64,000 nt of DNA, taken from contig CAYWPG010000014.1 in the NCBI GenBank assembly GCA_964460035.1, positions 1-64,000 on the forward strand. Direction: 5' to 3'. Below, piece by piece: positions 52,291 to 61,411 of the stretch. Numbering within the stretch: position 1 is the stretch's first letter; every line of letters begins with the position of its first letter. The translations under genes were made by a program, and so were the position numbers. The DNA is from CAYWPG01 sp964460035 (GTDB lineage Bacteria; Pseudomonadota; Gammaproteobacteria; Nitrococcales; AK92). A model generated the notes under the pieces. The model did no database searches. It had not been told where the DNA came from and saw only the letters and a program-made list of their open reading frames with translations.

Positions 52291-53335
52291 CCGTCCCCGA
52301 TTGCTGCTCATCGGCCGCGGCGGCCACCGCAGCCTCCAAATGATTCATGATCTGCTGACACAGGTACTCGGTGCCCTCGCCACTCAGCGCCGAGATCTGG
52401 AAAACCGGACCTTTCCATTCCAGGCGCTCCAGCAGCTCGCGTACGTGCTCCTCTCGCCGATCCGGCGGCAGCAGGTCCAGCTTGTTGAGCACCAGCCAGC
52501 GCTCTTTGGCCGCCAGCTCGGTGCTGAAGCGCTCCAGTTCGCGATAAACGCTGCGCACGTCCTCGGCAGGATCGTGGTCCGGGTCCAGGGGGACGGCATC
52601 GACCAGATGCAGCAACAGCTTTGTGCGCGCCAGATGCTTGAGAAAGCGCACTCCCAGCCCGGCGCCTTCGGCGGCGCCCTCGATCAGGCCGGGGATATCG
52701 GCGACAACGAAGCTGCGCCCCTCGCCTACGCGCACCACGCCCAGATTCGGATACAGGGTAGTGAAAGGATAGTCGGCCACCTTGGGCCTGGCCGCGGAAA
52801 CTGCGCGGACAAACGTAGACTTCCCGGCATTGGGCATGCCCAGCAAGCCAACGTCGGCCAGTACCTTCAGCTCCAGCCGCAACTCGCGACGCTCCCCAGG
52901 CGTGCCTGGTGTGGCTCGCCTGGGCGCGCGATTCACGGAGCTCTTGAAGTGCACGTTGCCAAGCCCGCCCCGCCCGCCTTTGGCGACCAGTAAGCGCTGC
53001 CCATGGTGGAGCATGTCCCCCATGAGCTCGCCCGTTTCGGCGTCCCATACGAGGGTTCCGACAGGCACTTTGATCGTCAACGACTGCCCGCTCTTGCCGG
53101 TGCACTGCCGGCCGGAGCCGTTCTCGCCGCGCTCGGCGACGAATTTGCGCGTATGCCGAAAGTCCGCAAGCGTATTCAGGCCTTCGTCCGCTTCGATCAG
53201 CACATCGCCGCCGTCGCCGCCATCGCCGCCGTCCGGACCGCCCTTGGGCACGAATTTCTCGCGCCGAAAACTTGCACTGCCACCGCCGCCGTCGCCGGCG
53301 ATGACACGGATCGTTACCTCGTCGACGAACTTCAT
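52283..53335 (-). CDS. obgE: Obg family GTPase CgtA/ObgE
   Basis: A 350-residue essential GTPase associated with ribosome assembly and stress control. The glycine-rich Obg fold occupies residues 1-158 (GDGGGGSASFRREKFVPKGGPDGGDGG). The G domain follows with P-loop GMPNAGKST near residue 166, DIPGLIEGA, and the NKLD guanine site. It lies downstream of rplU-rpmA as usual, but a terminator at 53481 separates it from rpmA. Confidence 0.94.
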   Translation of the reverse strand: MKFVDEVTIRVIAGDGGGGSASFRREKFVPKGGPDGGDGGDGGDVLIEADEGLNTLADFRHTRKFVAERGENGSGRQCTGKSGQSLTIKVPVGTLVWDAETGELMGDMLHHGQRLLVAKGGRGGLGNVHFKSSVNRAPRRATPGTPGERRELRLELKVLADVGLLGMPNAGKSTFVRAVSAARPKVADYPFTTLYPNLGVVRVGEGRSFVVADIPGLIEGAAEGAGLGVRFLKHLARTKLLLHLVDAVPLDPDHDPAEDVRSVYRELERFSTELAAKERWLVLNKLDLLPPDRREEHVRELLERLEWKGPVFQISALSGEGTEYLCQQIMNHLEAAVAAAADEQQSGTDE

Positions 53336-53480
53336 CGCTGTTGGAGCCTATGTTGCAAGGGCATGGAGTGCGCCACAATCTCCGCGGCAAGGGCCACGCT
53401 ACTGAAAAGGCATACGCGGCACGAGCAGTTCATGCAGCACATCGCATCGCGACCGATGCCACCGAACCGACATTGTCCAC

Positions 53481-53511
53481 AAAAAAGCCCCGTACGGCGA
53501 CGGGGCTTTTT
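53481..53511 (-). terminator. Intrinsic terminator after rpmA
   Basis: On the minus strand AAAAAGCCCCGT, loop CGCCGT, ACGGGGCTTTTTT: a strong hairpin with T-run, so rplU-rpmA mostly ends here and obgE depends on read-through or its own promoter. Confidence 0.88.
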
Positions 53512-53544
53512 GACAAAAACAATGTCGCGAAACACTGCTTTGAT

Positions 53545-53802
53545 TTACGCGGGGCGCACGCTCACGTACTTGCGGTTGTTCTTGCCCTTGACCTCGAACA
53601 CCACTGTGCCGTCGGCAGTAGCGAACAACGTGTGGTCGCGGCCCAGGCCGACGTTCTCACCGGCATGGAAGCGCGTGCCGCGCTGACGAACCAGAATGTT
53701 ACCCGCCACGACGAACTCGCCGCCGAAGCGCTTGACGCCAAGGCGTTTAGATTCGGAGTCGCGGCCGTTGCGAGTGCTACCGCCTGCCTTTTTGTGTGCC
53801 AT
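53545..53802 (-). CDS. rpmA: 50S ribosomal protein L27
   Basis: An 85-residue ribosomal protein with the standard N-terminus MAHKKAGGSTRNGRDSESKRLGVKRFGG, whose tail reaches the peptidyl transferase centre. FHAGENVGLGRDHTLFA is conserved. It is 13 bases after rplU. Confidence 0.96.
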   Translation of the reverse strand: MAHKKAGGSTRNGRDSESKRLGVKRFGGEFVVAGNILVRQRGTRFHAGENVGLGRDHTLFATADGTVVFEVKGKNNRKYVSVRPA

Positions 53803-53815
53803 TACCTGCTACCTC

Positions 53816-54130
53816 TCAGCCGGCGCTGATGCCGGTGATCTTGATTTCGGTGAACTGCTGGCGATGCCCAAACGCGCGCTTGTAGTTCTTGCGGCGCTTG
53901 AATTTCACGCCCGTGACCTTCTTGGCCTTGGCGTGCCGCACGACCGTAGCGGAGACCTTGCCGCCGGCAAGCACCGGGGTGCCGATCTTCACGTCGTCAC
54001 CATCGGTAACCATCAGCACTTGATCGAAGTCCACCGACTCGCCTTCGGCGACGTTCAGCTTCTCGATCTTCAGCGTTTCACCCTCGGAGACACGATATTG
54101 TTTGCCTCCGGTCTTAATAACGGCGTACAT
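53816..54130 (-). CDS. rplU: 50S ribosomal protein L21
   Basis: A 104-residue ribosomal protein. MYAVIKTGGKQYRVSEGETLKIEKL and the C-terminal KFKRRKNYKRAFGHRQQ-like segment are diagnostic; it binds 23S rRNA. First gene of the rplU-rpmA unit, with a clear promoter about 40 bases upstream. Confidence 0.96.
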   Translation of the reverse strand: MYAVIKTGGKQYRVSEGETLKIEKLNVAEGESVDFDQVLMVTDGDDVKIGTPVLAGGKVSATVVRHAKAKKVTGVKFKRRKNYKRAFGHRQQFTEIKITGISAG

Positions 54131-54170
54131 GTCGCACTCCCAAGGCTACTGAGACCCAATAAGGGCGGGA

Positions 54171-54199
54171 ATTCTAGCTTCTCGGCGGAATAAGGTCAA
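54171..54199 (-). promoter_or_regulatory. rplU promoter
   Basis: Minus strand TTGACC (-35), 17 bases, TAGAAT (-10), a strong sigma-70 promoter ending 40 bases before the rplU start. Confidence 0.7.
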
Positions 54200-54227
54200 A
54201 CGACCGCGCCGTCAAATCGTGTCAACC

Positions 54228-54256
54228 TTGACACCCCGCGGACACCCCCATAGCAT
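54228..54256 (+). promoter_or_regulatory. ispB promoter
   Basis: Plus strand TTGACA (54228-54233), exactly 17 bases, TAGCAT (54251-54256), 28 bases before the ispB start. It is back to back with the rplU promoter. Confidence 0.68.
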
Positions 54257-54284
54257 GCGGGCTTTCCCAACCTGAGCCCCGCGA

Positions 54285-55253
54285 ATGGATATTGACGCCG
54301 TCCGTTCACTAGCCGCGGAGGACATGGCTGCCGTGAACCGTCTTATTCAGGCACGGCTCAGCTCCGACGTGGTACTCATCAATCAGTTAGGCAGCTACAT
54401 CATCAATAGCGGCGGTAAGCGCCTGCGCCCGATGATCGTGCTGCTGGCCGCGCGTGCCAATGGCTATCAAGGCCAGGATCATATCCAATTGGCCGCCGTC
54501 ATCGAGTTCATTCATACCGCCACGCTGCTACACGACGATGTGGTGGATGCATCCGAGCTGCGCCGCGGCCAGAACACCGCCAACAGCATCTGGGGCAACG
54601 AAGCCAGCGTGCTCGTTGGGGACTTCCTATACTCGCGCGCCTTCGAGATGATGGTGGAGCTGAATCGCATGCCGGTCATGGCCATTATGGCGCGTGCCAC
54701 CAACACCATCGCCGAAGGCGAAGTAATGCAACTGCTGAACGTCCACGAGCCGGACGTGACGGAGGAGCATTACCTGGAGGTCATCTATCGCAAGACCGGG
54801 ACGCTGTTCGAGGCGGGCTCCCGACTCGGCGCCATCCTCGGTGGGGCCAGCGACGAAATCGTCGAGCAAATGTCGGCCTATGGCAAACACCTGGGCAACG
54901 CGTTCCAGCTTGTCGACGATGCACTGGACTACGATGGCGACGTTGCGGCCATAGGCAAAAACATCGGCGACGATCTTGCCGAGGGCAAGCCGACCATGCC
55001 GCTAATCTATGCGATTCGCACCGGCACGCCGGCTCAAAGAGAGCTGCTGCGCACGGTCATCCGCGAAGGCGGCAGGGACCGTATCGATGAAGTGCACGAG
55101 GCCATTGAAAAGACCGGAGCGATTGCCTATACTCGCCGCCTCGCACGCAATGAAGCCGAAAAGGCCAAGGCAAGTCTAAGCTGCCTCCCGAGCAGCGAGT
55201 ACAGACAGGCCTTGGAGGCTCTAGCGGATTTCGCCGTAGAGCGTACAATTTGA
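54285..55253 (+). CDS. ispB: Polyprenyl (octaprenyl) diphosphate synthase IspB
   Basis: A 322-residue trans-prenyltransferase making the isoprenoid side chain of ubiquinone. The first Asp-rich motif is LLHDDVVDASELRRG near residues 81-95, the second VDDALDYDGD near residues 212-221, and GGKRLRPM is near the N-terminus. It is divergent from rplU-rpmA in the usual gammaproteobacterial arrangement and followed directly by tRNA-Pro. Confidence 0.92.
   Translation: MDIDAVRSLAAEDMAAVNRLIQARLSSDVVLINQLGSYIINSGGKRLRPMIVLLAARANGYQGQDHIQLAAVIEFIHTATLLHDDVVDASELRRGQNTANSIWGNEASVLVGDFLYSRAFEMMVELNRMPVMAIMARATNTIAEGEVMQLLNVHEPDVTEEHYLEVIYRKTGTLFEAGSRLGAILGGASDEIVEQMSAYGKHLGNAFQLVDDALDYDGDVAAIGKNIGDDLAEGKPTMPLIYAIRTGTPAQRELLRTVIREGGRDRIDEVHEAIEKTGAIAYTRRLARNEAEKAKASLSCLPSSEYRQALEALADFAVERTI
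55244..55249 (+). promoter_or_regulatory. Possible -10 box of tRNA-Pro
   Basis: TACAAT lies 11 bases before the tRNA within the last ispB codons. No good -35 is seen at 16-18 bases, so the tRNA may also be read through from ispB. Confidence 0.35.
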
Positions 55254-55260
55254 ACACCGT

Positions 55261-55337
55261 CGGGGTGTAGCTCAGCTTGGTAGAGCACTGTCTTCGGGAG
55301 GCAGGGGCCGGAGGTTCAAATCCTCTCACCCCGACCA
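55261..55337 (+). tRNA. tRNA-Pro (anticodon CGG)
   Basis: A 77-base cloverleaf. Acceptor CGGGGTG pairs with CACCCCG, the D arm is AGCTCAGCTTGGTAGAGC, the anticodon arm CTGTC-TTCGGGA-GGCAG has anticodon CGG, the T arm contains GGTTCAAATCC, and ACCA is encoded. It begins seven bases after the ispB stop. Confidence 0.94.
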
Positions 55338-55678
55338 TCTTTTCTTCAGGCATCATTCCCGCCAAATCCGACCGCACCCGCCTTGTAACCACTCCAAGGC
55401 GCTGCGGTCCTACGGGCGGCACGGCTGTGTTGTCGTCAGTGGCATAACCACACACACCCGTTGCGGGCGCTGTCGCGCCCCCCACTTCCTCTGACCCACC
55501 GCATAAAAAAGCTTTCTGCCCTCCCAAGCGACACCGCTGCGGCATTTATGCTCCATTCATAGTTAATGGCGTAGCGATGCGCTATAGTCGAATTGCGTCG
55601 CTTCGGCTCCTTACTGCCGGACAATGGACCCGTTCCGGAGCGCGAATCGGGAGCTCCACGAAAACAACAATTCAAAGA
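55338..55678 (+). promoter_or_regulatory. Region upstream of pilB
   Basis: About 340 bases without a gene. A TATAGT hexamer at 55583-55588 is a possible -10 of pilB, but its -35 is poor. I see no clear terminator after tRNA-Pro and no convincing sigma-54 site. Confidence 0.3.
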
Positions 55679-57400
55679 ATGACTATGGCGACAGTGAACC
55701 CTACGCTGAAGCTCAGCGGGCTTGCCGGCCGGCTGGTGCGGGACGGACTCATCAGCGAAGACGATGCCCAGGCGGCACTGGACGAGTCGCGCAAAGCCGA
55801 TCTTCCCCTGGTCAGCTACTTGGTGCAGAACCGGCTCCTCAATGCGAGCGCGATTGCGCATGCGGCCGCCGAGGAGTTTGGCCTCCCCTTGCTGGATCTC
55901 GATGCAATGGAGCCTGACCCAGGGGTCGTTCAACTGGTCAAGGAGAAACTGGTTCGCAAGCACCACGTGCTACCGCTGTTCAAGCGCGGAAAGCGGCTGT
56001 TCGTCGCCTTGGCCGACCCGGCCAACACGGAAGCGCTGGCCGAGATCAAGTTCGCCACCGGGCTGGCAATCGACCCCATTCTCGTAGAGGAAGACAAGCT
56101 CACGCGGGCCATCGAGAAAGCGCTGGACAGCCCCGGCACCGCGATAGCGGACCTGGATCTGGACGAAGATCTGGAGAATCTGTCCATCAGCGGCGGCGAC
56201 GACGAGGATAGGGCGCCGGCGATGGGCGATGAGGCGGACGATGCGCCCGTCGTACGCTTCATCAACAAGATCCTGCTCGACGCCATTAACAAGGGCGCCT
56301 CGGATATACACTTCGAGCCGTACGAGAGAACCTACCGCATCCGTTTTCGCCAAGACGGCGTGCTACGCGAAGTGGCTAGTCCGCCCGTCAACCTGGCCCC
56401 GCGCATGGCCGCGCGCCTCAAGGTCATGGCGCGCCTGGATATTGCCGAGCGCAGAGTGCCGCAGGACGGCCGCATCAAGATGAATCTGTCCAGGACGAAG
56501 GCTATAGACTTCCGCGTCAACACCTGCCCCACCCTGTACGGGGAAAAGATCGTCCTGCGCATACTCGATCCTAACAGCGCCAAGCTGGGCATAGATCACC
56601 TGGGGTACGAGGAGGAGCAGAAACGGCTGTTTCTGGAAGCCATTCACAAGCCTTACGGCATGGTATTGGTAACCGGGCCTACCGGCAGCGGCAAAACGGT
56701 GTCGCTGTATACGGCGCTGAACATTCTGAACACCGAGGACCGCAACATATCCACGGTCGAGGATCCGGTCGAAATCAACCTCCCCGGTGTCAACCAAGTC
56801 AACCTCAACGTCAAAGCGGGCCTGACCTTCGCGTCCGCCTTGCGCGCGTTCCTGCGGCAAGACCCCGACATCATCATGGTGGGCGAAATCCGCGACCTGG
56901 AAACCGCGGAGATCGCCATCAAGGCAGCGCAAACAGGGCACCTGGTGCTGTCCACGCTGCATACCAACGACGCGCCGCAAACGCTGACGCGCCTGGCCAA
57001 TATGGGCGTGCCTCCTTACAACATCGCCTCCTCGGTCCATCTGATCATCGCCCAGCGCCTGGCGCGCCGGCTGTGCCCCAATTGCAAGCGGCCCGCAGAG
57101 CTGCCCCGCGAGGCCTTGCTCAAGGAAGGCTTTCGAGAAGACGAAGTGGACGGCTTGACGATTTACGAAGCCCAAGGCTGCGAGCAGTGCGTGGGCGGCT
57201 ATAAGGGGCGCGTCGGCATTTACCAGGTCATGCCGGTATCCGAAGCCATGGGCCGGATCATCATGGAAGGCGGCAACTCCATGCAGCTTGCCGACCAAGC
57301 GGCCAAGGAAGGCGTTGCGGACCTGCGCCGCTCGGGCCTGCGCAAGGTCATGGAGGGAATCACCAGTCTGGCGGAACTGAACCGAGTGACTCGAGATTAA
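55679..57400 (+). CDS. pilB: Type IV pilus extension ATPase PilB
   Basis: A 573-residue hexameric motor that drives pilus polymerisation at the inner membrane. The N-terminal MshEN-like domain (GLAGRLVRDGLISEDDAQ) is followed by the GspE/PilB ATPase. Walker A GPTGSGKT starts at residue 333. The Asp box (EDPVEI), Walker B (GEIRDLETAE), His box (LSTLHTND) and zinc cysteines CPNCKRP/CEQCVGG follow. ATG 55679 and 55685 are both possible; neither has a strong ribosome site. First of the pilB-pilC-pilD-coaE run. Confidence 0.92.
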   Translation: MTMATVNPTLKLSGLAGRLVRDGLISEDDAQAALDESRKADLPLVSYLVQNRLLNASAIAHAAAEEFGLPLLDLDAMEPDPGVVQLVKEKLVRKHHVLPLFKRGKRLFVALADPANTEALAEIKFATGLAIDPILVEEDKLTRAIEKALDSPGTAIADLDLDEDLENLSISGGDDEDRAPAMGDEADDAPVVRFINKILLDAINKGASDIHFEPYERTYRIRFRQDGVLREVASPPVNLAPRMAARLKVMARLDIAERRVPQDGRIKMNLSRTKAIDFRVNTCPTLYGEKIVLRILDPNSAKLGIDHLGYEEEQKRLFLEAIHKPYGMVLVTGPTGSGKTVSLYTALNILNTEDRNISTVEDPVEINLPGVNQVNLNVKAGLTFASALRAFLRQDPDIIMVGEIRDLETAEIAIKAAQTGHLVLSTLHTNDAPQTLTRLANMGVPPYNIASSVHLIIAQRLARRLCPNCKRPAELPREALLKEGFREDEVDGLTIYEAQGCEQCVGGYKGRVGIYQVMPVSEAMGRIIMEGGNSMQLADQAAKEGVADLRRSGLRKVMEGITSLAELNRVTRD

Positions 57401-57417
57401 TCAGGACGATCGCTGCA

Positions 57418-58635
57418 ATGGCCGAGAAAACGATAAAACTCTCCACCTTCGCCTGGGAAGGCACGGACCGGCGGGGCACCAAAGTCAAGGGCATTAGCCA
57501 GGCGCCTAGCGCTACGCTGGTCAAACTGGAGCTGCGCAAGCAGGGGATCGTCCCGAAGAAAGTAGTCAGGAAGGCGGCCAGCCGAACAAGGCGGGGCGGC
57601 AGCATCAAGGCGGGCGATATCGCCGTGCTCAGCCGCCAACTCGCCACCATGCTCAGCGCCGGCGTGCCCCTGGTACAGGCCTTCGACATCATCGGGCGCG
57701 GGCACGAGAAGGCGCGCATGCAAGATCTGATACTTGCCATCAAAGCCGATGTAGAAGCCGGAACCGCGCTCACCGACGCTTTGGGGAAGCACCCGCAGTA
57801 CTTCGACGCCCTGTTCTGCAACCTGGTTCAGGCCGGCGAACAAGCCGGCGTGCTCGACACCTTGCTCGATAAGATCGCGACGTACAAGGAAAAGACCGAG
57901 TCGCTCAAGAAGAAGATCAAGAAGGCGCTGTTCTATCCGGCGATTGTGGTCATCGTTGCAATCGCCGTTACGGCTGTGCTGCTGATCCTGGTCGTGCCGC
58001 AGTTCGAGGCGCTGTTCGCCGGCTTTGGCGCCGACCTTCCGGTGTTCACCCGCATGGTGCTCGACCTGTCCGAATTCTTGCGACAGCGGTGGTGGGCGTT
58101 CTTGGCTGGGTCAGTGCTGGCCGGCTATGGATTCGTCACTGCCAAGCGACGCTCGCGCGCATTCGCCAGCTTAGTGGACCGCCTCGCGCTACGGCTGCCG
58201 GTGGTGGGCAATATACTGCACAAGGCCGCCTACGCTCGCTACGCCCGCACTCTATCCACCATGTTCGCCGCCGGCGTACCGCTGGTGGACGCGCTCGAAT
58301 CCGTAGCCGGCGCGACGGGGAACATCGTCTATGAGCAAGCGGTGCTCAGCATGCGGGATCAAGTCGCATCGGGACACCAGGTTCAGCTCGCGATGAAGCA
58401 AACCGATCTGTTCCCCAATATGATGGTCCAGATGGTCGCCATAGGCGAAGAGGCGGGCACCCTGGACAGCATGCTGGCCAAGGTAGCGGAGTTCTACGAG
58501 GAGGAGGTCGACAACGCGATCGACGCCCTGAGCAGCCTGCTCGAACCCGTGATCATGGTTGTGCTCGGTGTGCTGGTCGGCGGGCTGGTCATCGCCATGT
58601 ACTTGCCCATTTTCCGCATGGGGCAGGCAATATAG
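57418..58635 (+). CDS. pilC: Type IV pilus inner-membrane platform protein PilC
   Basis: A 405-residue GspF-family protein with two repeated T2SSF domains (about residues 70-195 and 275-395) and three membrane helices (IVVIVAIAVTAVLLILVVP; AFLAGSVLAG; IMVVLGVLVGGLVIAMYLPIF). RQLATMLSAGVPLVQAFDI and its repeat RTLSTMFAAGVPLVDALES mark the domains. It anchors the PilB motor. It follows pilB after 17 bases. Confidence 0.93.
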   Translation: MAEKTIKLSTFAWEGTDRRGTKVKGISQAPSATLVKLELRKQGIVPKKVVRKAASRTRRGGSIKAGDIAVLSRQLATMLSAGVPLVQAFDIIGRGHEKARMQDLILAIKADVEAGTALTDALGKHPQYFDALFCNLVQAGEQAGVLDTLLDKIATYKEKTESLKKKIKKALFYPAIVVIVAIAVTAVLLILVVPQFEALFAGFGADLPVFTRMVLDLSEFLRQRWWAFLAGSVLAGYGFVTAKRRSRAFASLVDRLALRLPVVGNILHKAAYARYARTLSTMFAAGVPLVDALESVAGATGNIVYEQAVLSMRDQVASGHQVQLAMKQTDLFPNMMVQMVAIGEEAGTLDSMLAKVAEFYEEEVDNAIDALSSLLEPVIMVVLGVLVGGLVIAMYLPIFRMGQAI

Positions 58636-58656
58636 ACCGCAAGGCCCACACGACGA

Positions 58657-59520
58657 ATGCTAGAACTACTGCCAGTCAGTCCAGCGGGCTTCGCCGCTGG
58701 CGCTTCGCTGCTCGGGTTGATCGTGGGCAGCTTCCTCAACGTCGTCATATTGCGGCTGCCGCAGATGCTGCAGCGCGAGTGGCGCGCCCAATGCCATGAA
58801 TTGTTGGGTACCGAAGCGCCGCCCGAACCGAAACTGACGCTGGCCTGGCCGCCGTCCCGCTGCCCAAAGTGCGAGCGCCCCATCCGCCCCTGGGAGAACA
58901 TTCCGGTACTGAGCTATCTGTGGCTGCGAGGCCGATGCCGCGGTTGCAGCGCCCGGATCTCGCTCCGCTACCCGCTTGTCGAACTCGGTACAGCGCTGCT
59001 CTCGGCGGCCGTGGCCTGGCACTTCGGCGTCGGTTGGGAAGCGGTCGCGGCGCTAGTGCTGACCTGGGCACTGATCGCGCTGGCCGTTATCGACTATGAC
59101 CATCAGATCCTACCGGACAACATCACGCTGCCACTGGTCTGGCTAGGGCTGCTGCTCAGCCTGACCGGGATTTTCGCCACGCCGCAAGACAGCATCCTCG
59201 GCGCCGTGCTGGGCTACCTTTCGCTGTGGGCGGTCTATCACGTCTTCCGCATCCTCACCGGCAAGGAGGGTTTCGGCTACGGTGACTTCAAGCTGCTCGC
59301 CGCCTTCGGGGCGTGGCTGGGCTGGCAGGCGGTGCCGGTAATCATTCTGCTTTCCTCGCTGGTAGGCGCGCTGATTGGCATAATCCTGGTCGTAGCGCTG
59401 GGGCGCGACCGCAACATCCCCATCCCGTTCGGGCCCTACCTGGCCGCGGCCGGCTGGCTCGCACTGGTTTGGCGCGAAGAAATGGTAGCGGCTTACCTAC
59501 GATTCGCAGGTCTGTCATGA
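58657..59520 (+). CDS. pilD: Prepilin peptidase/N-methyltransferase PilD
   Basis: A 287-residue membrane aspartyl protease that cleaves and methylates the pilins found elsewhere in the window. The cytoplasmic zinc cysteines CPKC and CRGC are in the first loop, near residues 69-97. The catalytic Asp are in AVIDYDHQILPD and GYGDFKL. There are about eight membrane segments. Its stop overlaps coaE (ATGA). Confidence 0.93.
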   Translation: MLELLPVSPAGFAAGASLLGLIVGSFLNVVILRLPQMLQREWRAQCHELLGTEAPPEPKLTLAWPPSRCPKCERPIRPWENIPVLSYLWLRGRCRGCSARISLRYPLVELGTALLSAAVAWHFGVGWEAVAALVLTWALIALAVIDYDHQILPDNITLPLVWLGLLLSLTGIFATPQDSILGAVLGYLSLWAVYHVFRILTGKEGFGYGDFKLLAAFGAWLGWQAVPVIILLSSLVGALIGIILVVALGRDRNIPIPFGPYLAAAGWLALVWREEMVAAYLRFAGLS

Positions 59521-60134
59521 GTACTTTTGTTGTTGGACTTACGGGCGGCATCGCCAGCGGAAAAACCACGGTATCGGATCTGTTCGCCGAACTGGGCGTT
59601 CCGGTGATCGATGCCGACATTGCCGCGCGCGAGGTGGTAGAGCCGGGCACGCCCGGTCTTGCCCAGCTGGTAGAGGCCTTTGGCGACGGCATTCTCGATG
59701 AGCAAGGCCGTCTGGACCGGCGCGGGCTGCGCAATATAGTCTTTGCCGACCCGGCAGCCAGGCGGCGGCTGGAGCAGATTACGCACCCGCTCATACACCA
59801 GCGCCTGATCGAACAATTGCAGGCGGCGGCCGCACCCTACGCGCTGCTGGTCGTGCCGCTGCTCACCCGCGGCTCCGCCTTGGCGAAACTGACCGATCGC
59901 ATTCTGGTCGTGGACGTGCCAGTGGAAGTTCAGCGCGCCCGCGTAGTGGCGCGCGACCAGTGCAGCCCGGAACAGGCGGATGCGATCATCGCCGCTCAAA
60001 GCCCGCGCGAAGAGCGCTTGGCGCTGGCCGACGACGTCATCGTCAACGACGGCCAAATCGAGCAATTGCGGCCACAGATCGAAGATCTGCATCGGCGTTA
60101 TCTTGCGTTAGCCGCCGCACCGCAAGCGGATTGA
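59517..60134 (+). CDS. coaE: Dephospho-CoA kinase CoaE
   Basis: A 205-residue P-loop kinase for the last step of coenzyme A synthesis. GLTGGIASGKTTVSDLF is at residues 8-24, followed by VIDADIAAREVVEPG, the HPLIH segment, and RARVVARDQCSPEQADAII with its lid arginines. It is coupled to pilD by a four-base overlap. Confidence 0.94.
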   Translation: MSTFVVGLTGGIASGKTTVSDLFAELGVPVIDADIAAREVVEPGTPGLAQLVEAFGDGILDEQGRLDRRGLRNIVFADPAARRRLEQITHPLIHQRLIEQLQAAAAPYALLVVPLLTRGSALAKLTDRILVVDVPVEVQRARVVARDQCSPEQADAIIAAQSPREERLALADDVIVNDGQIEQLRPQIEDLHRRYLALAAAPQAD

Positions 60135-60193
60135 GCATCGCCGCTCAGTACGCGACAATAAGCCGCCCGCTGGCAACCAAAGGAATTGCGCCA

Positions 60194-60982
60194 ATGGCGA
60201 GCCGCGACGCAAAGCGTAAGATGGTCATTTACGAACAGCCTCTGAACGAGCGCGTACGCACGCTGTTGCGGCTCGAGTTTCTGTACGCCGAAGCGCAAAT
60301 GGCCATCAGCGGCAACAGCGAATGGCACAGCCGGCGCGCCGTCGATAGCCTGATCGAAATACTCGCCGTGCTCTCGCGCGGCGATCTGCGCACCGAGCTC
60401 GTTAAGGAGCTTGAGCGCTTGACGATCACCCTGCAGCGCCTGGATGGCGATCCCGGAGTCGCTCAGGAGCGGCTGCATGCTATTCTGAGCGAATGCCAAC
60501 GTCTAGGGGAGGGGCTGCGTGCCGCCCGCGGGCAGCCCGGGATAGAGCTCAAATCCGATGAGCTGCTCAACAGCATCGTGCAGCGCAGCGGCGTTGCCGG
60601 GGGCACCTGCGGCTTCGATCTGCCTGCCTATCAGCACTGGCTGCAGAAACCGGCCGAGGAGCGCCGTGCTCGCCTCATACAATGGTTCTCGACGCTGGAC
60701 TATCTACGCGAGGCCGGCCAGCTATTGCTGACCTCGCTACGCGACAGTACTACGCTACGCCCTCAGCAGGCGCTCCGGGGCGTCTACCAGCGCAACCTCG
60801 AGCGGGACGTCAGCTACCAGCTCATTCGGGTCGCGCTGCCGGCGGACAGTCCTTACTTCCCCGAAATCAGCGGGAGTAAACTTTTCTTCACCGTGCGCTT
60901 TCTAACTCAGCAGGACACCAGCGAACGGCCGACGAAAACCGATGACGACATCGAGTTTCGCCTCGCCTGCTGTGTGATCTAA
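60194..60982 (+). CDS. zapD: Cell division protein ZapD
   Basis: A 262-residue FtsZ-bundling protein. It shows the family start VIYEQPLNERVRTLLRLEFLY, HSRRAVDSLIEIL near residue 42, GGTCGFDLPAYQHWL near 137, and the C-terminal LFFTVRF. It acts at the Z ring. AAGGA precedes ATG 60194. The coaE-zapD-yacG order is conserved in gammaproteobacteria. Confidence 0.93.
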   Translation: MASRDAKRKMVIYEQPLNERVRTLLRLEFLYAEAQMAISGNSEWHSRRAVDSLIEILAVLSRGDLRTELVKELERLTITLQRLDGDPGVAQERLHAILSECQRLGEGLRAARGQPGIELKSDELLNSIVQRSGVAGGTCGFDLPAYQHWLQKPAEERRARLIQWFSTLDYLREAGQLLLTSLRDSTTLRPQQALRGVYQRNLERDVSYQLIRVALPADSPYFPEISGSKLFFTVRFLTQQDTSERPTKTDDDIEFRLACCVI

Positions 60983-61163
60983 GGCCTGCCTCGCTTGCTT
61001 AGGGCCGCCGCTGAACGCCGCGCCGGATGACTCAGCAGCCACCTTGCAGGCAAGGAAGCCTGTCGCGTTGCCCGTCCCCGCCGGGTAAAGTGCGGCTTCG
61101 TGGCGCAAGGCTTGGGGAGCAGGCCCTCTAGGCTCCGCATCCCGTTTTTTTCCGAGGTTCGAG

Positions 61164-61376
61164 ATGACTACGGTTCGCTGCCCGCATTGTTCAACGCCCG
61201 TTCCATGGGGGCCTCAGTCTCCCTATAGGCCCTTCTGCAGCAAGCGCTGCCGGCTGATCGACCTGGGCGACTGGCTCAATGGCAGCAACCACATTCCCGG
61301 CAGCGAACTCGATGCCAGTAGCCTGGATCGCCTGGAAATAGGCGACGATCCCGCCAACGAGGACGCGCTGCGCTAG
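61164..61376 (+). CDS. yacG: DNA gyrase inhibitor YacG
   Basis: A 70-residue zinc protein. Four cysteines bind Zn: CPHC at residues 6-9 and CSKRC at 25-29, followed by RLIDLGDWL. In Escherichia coli it binds GyrB and blocks DNA binding. The acidic C-terminal tail is typical. It lies 181 bases after zapD. Confidence 0.92.
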   Translation: MTTVRCPHCSTPVPWGPQSPYRPFCSKRCRLIDLGDWLNGSNHIPGSELDASSLDRLEIGDDPANEDALR

Positions 61377-61411
61377 GGCTCGCTCTCCCTAAGCGCCGCG
61401 GCGCAACGCTA

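Noticed and set aside
51172..52350. Plus-strand frame opposite proB
   Set aside because: Gln/His-rich shadow frame without motifs; ProB is complete on the other strand.
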